Assembly: GCA_019244415.1 (NCBI GenBank)
Contig: JAFASN010000036.1
Coordinates: 1 to 38,944, forward strand
From: Verrucomicrobiota bacterium
Lineage (GTDB): Bacteria; Verrucomicrobiota; Verrucomicrobiia; Chthoniobacterales; UBA10450
DNA: 38,944 bases
Reading direction: 5' to 3'
Position numbers and translations under genes: made by a program
The notes under the pieces: model-generated
What the model was told of the DNA's origin: nothing
Database searches by the model: none
The model's input: only the letters and a program-made list of their open reading frames with translations
In this document: positions 23,733-31,280 of the stretch, piece by piece
How positions within the stretch are numbered: position 1 is the first letter of the stretch
Layout: each line of letters begins with the position of its first letter

Positions 23733-24578
23733 ATGCCGGACGCAACCAGCTATCAGCAGGCGACTGATGACTTCGCGCAACTGTGCGACATTGTGGCAAG
23801 ACTCCGTGGGCCCGATGGCTGCCCGTGGGACCGAGAACAAACACGCGAGTCGTTAGTTCCGGCGCTGCTGGAAGAAGCGTACGAAGTGGCAGGCGCAGTA
23901 CGCGCGAATAATGACACGAACCTGCGCGAGGAGCTGGGCGATTTGCTGCTGGTAATTGTGATGCAGGCGCAGATCGCGTCAGAAGAGGGGCGCTTCAATG
24001 TCGAGAATGTCGTGCGTGAGATCAGCGAAAAACTGGTGCGCCGGCATCCTCACGTTTTCGGTCCGGTCAAATTGTGCGGCAGCGAAGCGGTCCTGAAACA
24101 ATGGGAAGCAATCAAACGCGATGAGAAGGGCAACGACGAGCATTATCTCGGCAGTGTGCCCACGGCGTTGCCGGCGCTGATGCGCGCCCAGAAAACGCAA
24201 AAGAAAGCGGCGCGCGTCAATTTCGATTGGAGTGAATTGCGCCACGTGCTCGCTAAGCTCGATGAGGAATTGGCTGAAACGAAGAAGGCTATCGAGTCAG
24301 CTGATCCGCGCGCCATCGCTGATGAAATCGGCGACTTGCTTTTTGCCGTCGTCAATCTTGCGCGCAAGCGCAACCTCGATGCCGAGATTGTGCTGCAAAC
24401 AGCGACGGACAAATTCATCGCCCGCTTCAACGAAATGGAAGATCGCCTGCGCAGGCGCGGTGGTAAACTGGGCGATGCGACGCTGGATGAGCTGGACGCG
24501 ATCTGGAACGAAGTCAAAGCCGGACGTCATCTTGAGCAAAGTAAGGCGCCCGCGGGGAACGCTCGGTATGATGCTTGA
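23733..24578 (+). CDS. mazG: Nucleoside triphosphate pyrophosphohydrolase MazG
   Basis: 281 aa from ATG 23733; a TTG at 23706 is less likely. Two MazG domains, as in E. coli MazG. The first: LRGPDGCPWDREQTRESL, then EEAYEV with metal-binding EExxE and EELGDLLLVIV with ExxD. The second: LDEELAETKKAIE and ADEIGDLLFAVVNLAR. VRRHPHVFG between them is a family block. Cleaves NTPs, including aberrant ones, to NMP and pyrophosphate, cleaning the nucleotide pool and affecting ppGpp-related stress survival. It is divergent from ClC with a 244-bp gap in which I see the leaderless ClC promoter, a GTTGATAGTTGACG repeat fragment near 23692 and otherwise nothing clear. Confidence 0.94.
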   Translation: MPDATSYQQATDDFAQLCDIVARLRGPDGCPWDREQTRESLVPALLEEAYEVAGAVRANNDTNLREELGDLLLVIVMQAQIASEEGRFNVENVVREISEKLVRRHPHVFGPVKLCGSEAVLKQWEAIKRDEKGNDEHYLGSVPTALPALMRAQKTQKKAARVNFDWSELRHVLAKLDEELAETKKAIESADPRAIADEIGDLLFAVVNLARKRNLDAEIVLQTATDKFIARFNEMEDRLRRRGGKLGDATLDELDAIWNEVKAGRHLEQSKAPAGNARYDA

Positions 24579-24655
24579 GGTAGGCGAGCGATGAGCACCT
24601 ACTGGAAAATTCCTGCTTTCCTGTTTTCCTGATTCATCGATATTCCGCGCTCGCT

Positions 24656-25150
24656 ATGAACATCGTGATCGGCATTCTGCTCGGCCTCGACTGCCTTGTC
24701 GCGCTGCTGATGTGTCTCATCATTCTCATGCAGCGACCGAAGAGCGAAGGCTTGGGCGCGGCCTTTGGCGGTGGCGTGACGGAAAATATTTTCGGCGCAC
24801 AGACCAGCAATGTGCTCACGCAAATCACCAGCTGGTTTGCCGGGGTTTTCTTCGTAATCACCTTTGTACTTTCCGTTTTGTACGCGCATCGCAGTGATGG
24901 CGGAAGTGCGTTACGCCGCGAATTGATGCGCGGAGCGGCAGCTAAGCCAGCGGCTTCAGCCGCAGCAGTACCAGGAGCTTCGGCGACTCCGGTGGCAGCG
25001 GCTGGCGCGCCCGCAACGCAATCGCCGGCGCCCGCGCCGAGCACTTCGGCCAAGCCTTCGGATCTTGCGGTGGGTGCAGTGGCGCAACAGCCCAGCGCGA
25101 CCGCATCACCATCCGCTTCAGCAGTGGCGACACCGCCACGCGTTCCCTGA
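24656..25150 (+). CDS. secG: SecG subunit of the protein translocase, with long tail
   Basis: 164 aa, more than twice the usual SecG core. The two-helix core is clear: IVIGILLGLDCLVALLMCLIILMQ (3-26), the conserved cytoplasmic loop RPKSEGLGAAFGGG, then VLTQITSWFAGVFFVITFVLSVLY (53-76). From residue 95 a low-complexity Ala/Pro/Ser tail (AAAKPAASAAAVPGASATP onward) reaches the C-terminus, as seen in several SecG homologues of Verrucomicrobia and Planctomycetes. SecG assists SecA cycling at SecYE. The ATG has no Shine-Dalgarno; the 77 bases before it include a pyrimidine-rich stretch (TTCCTGCTTTCCTGTTTTCC). It converges on the RND operon after 54 bases. Confidence 0.92.
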   Translation: MNIVIGILLGLDCLVALLMCLIILMQRPKSEGLGAAFGGGVTENIFGAQTSNVLTQITSWFAGVFFVITFVLSVLYAHRSDGGSALRRELMRGAAAKPAASAAAVPGASATPVAAAGAPATQSPAPAPSTSAKPSDLAVGAVAQQPSATASPSASAVATPPRVP

Positions 25151-25204
25151 CCGCTGCCAAACGCGAATTCGCCCCTGTGGCGCAGTGAGTGTTTGCTAAG
25201 CGAT

Positions 25205-28200
25205 TTAGGCGGTTCGGCGGTCCCGTTCAGACGCTGCCCCAAACAGATCCAGCAAAACCGGCAGCGCGATCAGCGTCAGCGGCATCCCAAAACAGAGACC
25301 GGCGATGATGGCGATCGCGAGCGGCTGCTGCATGGCCGAACCTTTCCCGATCCCCAGCGCGAGCGGCATGAGCGCGAGAATGGCGGCGAAAGTCGTCATG
25401 GCAATCGGGCGCATTCGGTTGATACCAGCAATGACCAACCGATCGCCGGCAAGGGGCAGTTCTCGGAATTCCGAGTAATAAAAGATGGCGATCTCCGTCA
25501 CGATGCCGACGATCATCGTCATTCCCATACGTGAAGTGATGTTGAATTCCGTGCCCGTCAGCCACAGCCCGACGTACACGCCGGCTATGGCGAAAAGCGT
25601 CGTCAGCATCATGGCCAGCGTGACGCGGAATGATTCGTAAAGAAACAGAAGCAGCAAAAAGACAAGTACGACGGCGGCAATGAGAATGATGGTGAGACTG
25701 CGAAAGGCGATCTGCTGTTGCTCGTAAAGGCCGCCGAGAGTGTAGGGCACGTTTTTCGGTAACACACCGCTGCTGTCGAGTACGCGTTTAACGTCAGCCG
25801 CAGTGGACCCAAGATCGCGGCCGCTGATGCGCGCGGTCACGGCCGCCATTCGCTTCAAATCGTCGCGCGTGATTTCAGGCTGACCGACAATCGCTGTGAG
25901 CGTTGCCACCCGCTTCACTGGAACAAGGTGACCATCGGGTGCACGCAGAGGCAGGTTTTCAATGTCATGCATGCGCTCGCGGTCGGGCTGCGGAATCCAG
26001 ACCCGGACGCCAACGAGCTTCGGCCCGCGCAAGATATGCGTGGTGACGTTACCAGAAAGGTAAGCGGAAAGTGATTTGGTGATGCTGTCCGGATCCATCC
26101 CTTCGAGGGACGCCTTCACGCGGTCAACTTCGATGTTTAAAGCGTCGCCTGCCGGCACAATCCCGCTTTTCACTTCGACAATGCCGTTCACTTTGCTGAT
26201 GGCGTCAGCCACGCGTGGTGCCACGTTGCGCAGCGTTTCTTCGTCATCGGAAAAAAGCTTTACTTCAATGGGCTGGGGCACGCTGGTAAGATCGCCGATC
26301 AGATCTTCCATTAGCTGCGCCAGCTCGATCTCGAGCCCGGGGATCGTCCGTGTCACGCGCGCACGGACGTCATCCATCACCTCGTCAATGCCGCGGCTGC
26401 GGTCCGGTTTCAGCCGCACGAAAAAGTCTCCGATATTCGCCTCGCTTAATCCGCCACCGAGCTGCAGTCCGGTACGGCGCGAGTACGTTTGGACCTCCGG
26501 TGTCTGCTCGAGAATCGCTTCGACCTGCCGGAGCAGGCGATCCGTTTCGGCCAGCGATGTTCCCGGCCGCGAGACGTAGTCGAGAATGAAGCCGCCCTCG
26601 TCCATCGTCGGCATGAAACCGGAAGCGACATTCCTGAAACCGAGGAAGCCGAGTACGAGCAGCGGCAGAATAAACCAAAGCAGCAGCGAGCGTCGGCGGA
26701 GCATTCGCTCGAGCAGTGCGCGGTAACGCTCGTGCACGTAGCGCGTCAGCCGTCCGTGTTCTTCCGTCTCGGCGTCTTTGCTCGTGAGAAGACGACCAGC
26801 AAGTACCGGGACCGCCAGCCACGCGACGACGAATGAGATGACGAGGCTGGATGCCATCGTGAGTGAAAGGGCTTTAAAAAACGCACCGGTGACGCCGCTC
26901 AGAAACGCAAGTGGAGCAAAAATGATCACCGTTGCCGCTGACGATCCGGCAAGTGGCTTGGTAAATTCCACAGCCGCTTTCATCACCGCGCCGCCAGTAT
27001 GACCCCCACGTTGCGCGCGCACCCGCCGCACGATGTGCTCCACCATCACGATGGCGTCGTCGATGATAAGACCGACTGCCGCCGCCATGCCGCCGAGCGT
27101 CATAATGTTGAAGCTCATTTTGAAGACGTAGAGCAATAGCACCGTGGCGGAGAGAACAGCGGGCACGCTCAACGCCGCGATTAACGTGACCTTCCAGTTG
27201 CGCAGAAACACGAGCAGGACGACAGCGGCAAGAATCACCCCGATCACGATCGCGTCGCGTGTACTTCCGGCAGAAGCAAGGATCAGCTCGCTCTGGTCAT
27301 ACCAATTCGCGACCTTCACGCCTGGAGGAATTTGTTGCGCGATTTCCTTCAGCTTTGCTTTTATGCCGGCGGCGATCTGGACGGTGTTTCCGCCGGGCTG
27401 CTGGTAAACCTGGAACAGAACGGCGTCGCGACCGTCAGCGGTCACGCGTGTCCACTGCGGCTCGATTGAGGGCTCGACCGTGGCAACATCATCGAGCAAG
27501 ACGACGCCCTGCGGTGTCGAGCGAAGTACAGTGTGTTCAATTTCATCGAACTTCTTGAAGCGTGTGTCCGAAATCACGAGGTAAAGCTTGTCGTATTGCT
27601 CGAGGCGTCCGACGGCGACGAGAACATTGGAGGCAGAGAGTGCTTTCGCGACATCGTCGAGCGTCATCTCAAACGAGAGCAGTTTGGCTGGATCAACGTT
27701 GACGCGGTATTCTTCCACCTGTCCGCCTTGCACATCGACGCGCGCTACGCCGGGCACGGTGGAGAGCGCGGGGCGCAGCGTGTAAAGCGCGAGATCGCGC
27801 AACTGCACGAGTGACTGTGAGCTCGAGGTGAGGCTGTAGGCGATAACCGGGAAAACCGTTGGGTCCATCCGCTCGACCTCGAAAGTGGTGCCGGGCGGGA
27901 GCGTCGAGAGCAGTTTGTTTACTTCCGATTCGGCCTGCAGCATGGCCGCGATCATGTCTTCGCCCCAGTCGAAATTGATGGAAATTTCCGCGCTCCCGCG
28001 GCTGGTGGTTGAACGCACGTTACGCACGCCTGGAATGGCTCGCACCGCCTCCTCCACCGGCGTCGTCACTTCCACCATCATTTGCTCAGCTGCGCGATCG
28101 CCCGCGTCCAGAGTGATGCGAACGCGGGGAAAAGTGACGAAAGGAAACAGGCTAACGGGAAGGGAGAAGCTCGCCACGGCACCGGCCAGGGCGAGCGCAG

Positions 28201-28249
28201 CGAGGAGGAAGAGAATGGAGCGCGCGTGCCGTTGCGCGGAGATGATCAT
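25205..28249 (-). CDS. RND efflux pump, inner-membrane permease
   Basis: 1014 aa, normal RND length, with 12 predicted helices and two large periplasmic loops. The N-terminus has the first helix ILFLLAALALAGAVASFSLPVSLFP. Helix 4 reads GGMAAAVGLIIDDAIVMVEH with proton-relay Asp397 and Asp398, as in drug-type (HAE) pumps rather than metal-type pumps. In helix 10, AcrB has a Lys of the same relay; here the aligned sequence is GIVTEIAIFYYSEF with Glu919. The overall sequence lies between HAE1 and CzcA-like groups, so the substrate is unknown. The ATG overlaps the adaptor stop (ATGA at 28246-28249). Third gene of the operon after OMF and adaptor. Confidence 0.92.
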   Translation of the reverse strand: MIISAQRHARSILFLLAALALAGAVASFSLPVSLFPFVTFPRVRITLDAGDRAAEQMMVEVTTPVEEAVRAIPGVRNVRSTTSRGSAEISINFDWGEDMIAAMLQAESEVNKLLSTLPPGTTFEVERMDPTVFPVIAYSLTSSSQSLVQLRDLALYTLRPALSTVPGVARVDVQGGQVEEYRVNVDPAKLLSFEMTLDDVAKALSASNVLVAVGRLEQYDKLYLVISDTRFKKFDEIEHTVLRSTPQGVVLLDDVATVEPSIEPQWTRVTADGRDAVLFQVYQQPGGNTVQIAAGIKAKLKEIAQQIPPGVKVANWYDQSELILASAGSTRDAIVIGVILAAVVLLVFLRNWKVTLIAALSVPAVLSATVLLLYVFKMSFNIMTLGGMAAAVGLIIDDAIVMVEHIVRRVRAQRGGHTGGAVMKAAVEFTKPLAGSSAATVIIFAPLAFLSGVTGAFFKALSLTMASSLVISFVVAWLAVPVLAGRLLTSKDAETEEHGRLTRYVHERYRALLERMLRRRSLLLWFILPLLVLGFLGFRNVASGFMPTMDEGGFILDYVSRPGTSLAETDRLLRQVEAILEQTPEVQTYSRRTGLQLGGGLSEANIGDFFVRLKPDRSRGIDEVMDDVRARVTRTIPGLEIELAQLMEDLIGDLTSVPQPIEVKLFSDDEETLRNVAPRVADAISKVNGIVEVKSGIVPAGDALNIEVDRVKASLEGMDPDSITKSLSAYLSGNVTTHILRGPKLVGVRVWIPQPDRERMHDIENLPLRAPDGHLVPVKRVATLTAIVGQPEITRDDLKRMAAVTARISGRDLGSTAADVKRVLDSSGVLPKNVPYTLGGLYEQQQIAFRSLTIILIAAVVLVFLLLLFLYESFRVTLAMMLTTLFAIAGVYVGLWLTGTEFNITSRMGMTMIVGIVTEIAIFYYSEFRELPLAGDRLVIAGINRMRPIAMTTFAAILALMPLALGIGKGSAMQQPLAIAIIAGLCFGMPLTLIALPVLLDLFGAASERDRRTA

Positions 28250-29316
28250 TTCGATTTCTCGATCTCCAGCGCCATACCATCTTCCAGCTCATAGTTGCCG
28301 AGGGTGACGACTGCCTGCCCCGCGCTCAAATCGGGTGCGCTGACCTCGACATCGCTCTGGTTTTCCAAACCCACTTTGACTGCGTGCTGATGGGCTCGAC
28401 CGTTTTCCACCGTAAACAGCTCGTACTCATTCTTCTCGTTGGGCAACACCGCGGACCGGGGAACGACAAGCACATTTTCCGCGACGCGCTCGAACTCGGC
28501 CCGCACAAAACCATCCAGCATCATCTTCGTGCCCGGCGGCAGCGCGACGTACACGTCCACCAAACGCGTCGCGGGATCCACGCGTCGCGTGATTAACCGC
28601 ACGCTTCCTTCGACCTGCCCTTGCTCGGGATTATTAACGGGAAAAATTGTAATCGGCTGGCGAGGATGAAGCGCCGGCAAATCTTCTGGCTCGACGCCAA
28701 GTTTCACTTCGATTTCGTCTTCAGCCACGATCTCAACCAGCGGCCCGCCGACCGGCACGATTTGGCCGTCCTGCACGTCAACTTTTGCAATAATCCCAGT
28801 GGTGTCGGAGCGTACTCGATGATCACCGCCGGCGCCGGCGCGCTCAAGCGAGCTAAGCTGCGCCTGCGCGTCGGCAGCGGCTTTTTTTGCCGCATCGAGG
28901 TCCTGATTCGTGGCGAGCTTCAGGTTGAATCTTCCCTCGATTTGGTTGAGCGCACGCTGGCTTGTCTCGGCGGCACTGCGCGCCTGCTGCAACTGTAATT
29001 GCGCCGCCGCACTTGGTTCGACTTCAGTGACGGGGTCGCCTTCCTTCACAAACTCTCCCGGGGCCACAAGCACATGGCGCACGCGAGTTTCAAAGGCCAC
29101 TGAAACCGAATGCGTTTTCCCCGGTTGCGCGACGACGCTGCCGTACGCGACCAGCTTTTCTGAAATCCCCTTGCGCGTGATCTGCGCCACCTGCACTCGG
29201 GCAACCGGCCCTTCATTTTTCTCGGCTCCTCCGCCGCCGCTAAAATGTTGCCAGGTACAATAACAGATCGACAGCACGACAGCGGCGGCAATAATCCAGG
29301 CAACGATCCTTTTCAT
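28246..29316 (-). CDS. RND periplasmic adaptor (membrane fusion protein)
   Basis: 356 aa. N-terminal anchor RIVAWIIAAAVVLSICYC (3-20), with a possible lipid-modified or membrane-spanning start. Then the barrel-sandwich/lipoyl half ISEKLVAYGSVVAQPGK, a short coiled-coil hairpin (about 107-158, Gln/Ala-rich: QLQLQQARSAAETSQRAL), the second lipoyl half TGIIAKVDVQDGQIVPVGGPL, a beta-barrel with VYVALPPGTKMMLDGFVRAEF, and a membrane-proximal domain ending LGNYELEDGMALEIEK. Bridges pump and outer-membrane channel. Both ends overlap neighbouring genes by 4 bases (ATGA). Confidence 0.92.
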   Translation of the reverse strand: MKRIVAWIIAAAVVLSICYCTWQHFSGGGGAEKNEGPVARVQVAQITRKGISEKLVAYGSVVAQPGKTHSVSVAFETRVRHVLVAPGEFVKEGDPVTEVEPSAAAQLQLQQARSAAETSQRALNQIEGRFNLKLATNQDLDAAKKAAADAQAQLSSLERAGAGGDHRVRSDTTGIIAKVDVQDGQIVPVGGPLVEIVAEDEIEVKLGVEPEDLPALHPRQPITIFPVNNPEQGQVEGSVRLITRRVDPATRLVDVYVALPPGTKMMLDGFVRAEFERVAENVLVVPRSAVLPNEKNEYELFTVENGRAHQHAVKVGLENQSDVEVSAPDLSAGQAVVTLGNYELEDGMALEIEKSK

Positions 29317-30686
29317 TTCACATGCATCGCGGCATTTGTGGGCAGAAAGCGCCCGGACGCTAATTCCAGTGCGGCTTGCGCTTCAAGCAGTTGCTCTTTC
29401 AGTTTGATCAACTGGATCCGGCGCTGCAGCAGTCCGCTGCGCGCAGTGTAGTACGCGAGCACATCAGTGTTGCCCTCGCGCAAAGCGGCTTCGGCAGAGG
29501 TGACGAGTCCCTCGAAAGCGGGCAGCGCTTGTTCTGATGCCGCGACCTGCTTGTTCAGGGAACGAATATCAGCGAGCGCAGTGGCAATGTCCGAATGCGC
29601 TTCGAAGACGCGCAATTGATATTCGTCCAACAGGCGCTGCCGAGTTGCGCGTTCCGTTGCTATCACGCCCTGGTTTCGATCGAAAACGGGGAGGTCGATC
29701 GAGATATTGAAGCCTTCGGTGTGGACATTGGTGGTGTCACTCGCTTTCGAGCCACCGATCGTGATCCTGGGAAACTGCGCCAGGATGGCAGCGCGCACGG
29801 TTGCACCCTGGCTGCGGTATCCCTCTTGCAACGCCACAAGGTCGAGCCGGCGGTTTTCTAAGCCGTCCATCAGCGCTCGCTGCCCGGGCGGGTCGAGGTG
29901 CGCGGGCAAACCAATTCCGTTGCGCAAGCGCACTTCTGATTCGGATGGAATACCAAGCGTTCTCTTCAGGACGAGCAGTTGCTTTTCGCTTTCCTGCTCG
30001 AGACCCAGAGTTGTCGCCTGCGCGTCCTGCTGGGCCGCCTTTGCCGCGCCGAAATCGAGCAGGGTTTTCTCATGCGCTTCCGTCGCCGCACGCATCGCTT
30101 CGGCGCTTTGCGTCAGCTCCTGTTCCGCTTCGCGCGCGCTCGCCAACTCTTCCCGCAGACCCACCACGCGATAAATCGCGGTGCGCGCATTCTCAGCCAA
30201 CTGCCATTCCGTCCAGGCGACGTCGAGATCGACGGAGCGCAGGTTAGCGCGAGCAGCACTTTGTTTCGCCAGCAATGGAACGAGCGCGCTGATCTCCCAG
30301 GTGGCGGTGAAGTTGTATGCAGTCGTCGTGTCCACCGTATTGCCACCGGTAATGAAATCACGGCTATAGCTCAGCACCGGGTTCGGCAGCACGCCGGCTT
30401 GCACTAGTTGCGCAATAGCAGTCCCATGCCGATCACGCGACACGCGTAAGGCCGGACTGAGGTAAATGGCAATGATCGCAGCGTCGTCTGGTCCAATGCC
30501 AGCCCGCGGGTCAATGACCAGATTGCCCAGACGGCCGCTCGGCAACCGTGAGACAGGAAAATGCGCGAGCGGAGTTTCTAACGAGCTCTGAGCGCTCATT
30601 TGCTGCGCCGCAACCGCTGCAACAAAGCAGACGAACTTGCACAACACCAGGCGTGTCGCCGAAGGAGACCAAATCCTTGCAGTCAC
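29313..30686 (-). CDS. Outer-membrane factor (TolC/CusC-like) of RND system
   Basis: 457 aa from GTG 30684-30686; a TTG at 30710 would add 8 residues. N-terminal signal peptide with the hydrophobic core VLCKFVCFVAAVAAQQMSA. Two OMF repeats: Ala/Glu/Gln-rich long helices about 160-235 (ELASAREAEQELTQSAEAM) and 325-440 (TALADIRSLNKQVAASEQAL), separated by FPRITIGGSKASDTTNVHTE and IDLPVFDRNQG, the usual beta and turn segments. The final LLQRRIQLIKLKEQLLEAQA helix is typical. Forms the trimeric exit duct of the pump. First gene of the operon, with ATGA overlap to the adaptor. The 110-base leader shows no strong promoter. Confidence 0.9.
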   Translation of the reverse strand: MTARIWSPSATRLVLCKFVCFVAAVAAQQMSAQSSLETPLAHFPVSRLPSGRLGNLVIDPRAGIGPDDAAIIAIYLSPALRVSRDRHGTAIAQLVQAGVLPNPVLSYSRDFITGGNTVDTTTAYNFTATWEISALVPLLAKQSAARANLRSVDLDVAWTEWQLAENARTAIYRVVGLREELASAREAEQELTQSAEAMRAATEAHEKTLLDFGAAKAAQQDAQATTLGLEQESEKQLLVLKRTLGIPSESEVRLRNGIGLPAHLDPPGQRALMDGLENRRLDLVALQEGYRSQGATVRAAILAQFPRITIGGSKASDTTNVHTEGFNISIDLPVFDRNQGVIATERATRQRLLDEYQLRVFEAHSDIATALADIRSLNKQVAASEQALPAFEGLVTSAEAALREGNTDVLAYYTARSGLLQRRIQLIKLKEQLLEAQAALELASGRFLPTNAAMHVK

Positions 30687-30821
30687 AATTCGCCCACACT
30701 TATCACGCAACTTGGCTGTCGGAAAATCGGCTTAGATGCGGCCGCTGCAATAGGCAAAACCCAGAGTACTGCCATATCGGCATTGACGGCGCGGCCTCAA
30801 CCTGAGACGCTGCCGGACAGT

Positions 30822-31022
30822 ATGATCCGTCCCTCCATCAAGACTGAAATCTTCGTCTGTGATCAATGCGGTAATCGCAAGCGCCTTCCTACCGCTTCAC
30901 GCCATTGGTGTGACGTCTGTAATCAGGGCAGCCCAGTCGAGATGCGCCCGAGCCGGGTCAAGCTCACGCGCTCACGCTCGGAACCGGAACAGGCGAGCGA
31001 GACGCGGCACGATCGCTATTAA
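30822..31022 (+). CDS. Tiny zinc-ribbon-like protein
   Basis: 66 aa from ATG 30822 with GGAC shortly upstream. Two CxxC knuckles, CDQC and CDVC, 13 residues apart (FVCDQCGNRKRLPTASRHWC), form a plausible treble-clef or ribbon zinc site. The rest is basic with a Ser/Arg/Glu tail. I do not recognise the family. It stands alone, divergent from the RND operon, and may be a small nucleic-acid or protein binder. The Cys spacing makes chance less likely, but the ORF is short. Confidence 0.45.
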   Translation: MIRPSIKTEIFVCDQCGNRKRLPTASRHWCDVCNQGSPVEMRPSRVKLTRSRSEPEQASETRHDRY

Positions 31023-31278
31023 GGTGAGGGAACTCGGTGCGCCGTCTTTCTTGAGATGGCGTTCTCGACTGGGTTTTTGGAGGGATGTGCCTGCCGAAAT
31101 AACAACAAAGCCCGGGCAAAGTAGATAATAACCGTTGCTTGTTGCTAGCCCGAGTACTGTGTTGAGCATGTACTCATCTGGCGTGAGACCGTAAGTACGG
31201 GCAATCATCTCTGCTGGACCGAGTCGCGTTGCTTTGCGAGAGCGCGGATGCTTAGGTAGCACGGCCTCGCTTTTCATC
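30972..31278 (-). pseudogene. Possible purL-like N-terminal remnant (doubtful)
   Basis: A 101-codon frame starting with ATG at 31276-31278, two bases from the ileS start on the other strand. Residues 22-36 read AEMIARTYGLTPDEY, which resembles the first helix of PurL (phosphoribosylformylglycinamidine synthase), but the next PurL block is absent. It overlaps the four-cysteine ORF by 51 bases. It may be a decayed gene fragment or chance. Confidence 0.2.
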
Positions 31279-31280
31279 GG

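Larger units (their letters stand above)
30687..31280. other. Gene-poor region between RND operon and ileS
   Basis: 594 bases between the divergent RND operon and ileS. It holds a small four-cysteine ORF (30822-31022) and, antisense at 30972-31278, a 101-codon ORF of doubtful status. I see no tRNA, strong terminator or repeat element. Three AGTAC/GTACT words (31154-31200) cluster near the ileS end. Confidence 0.7.
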
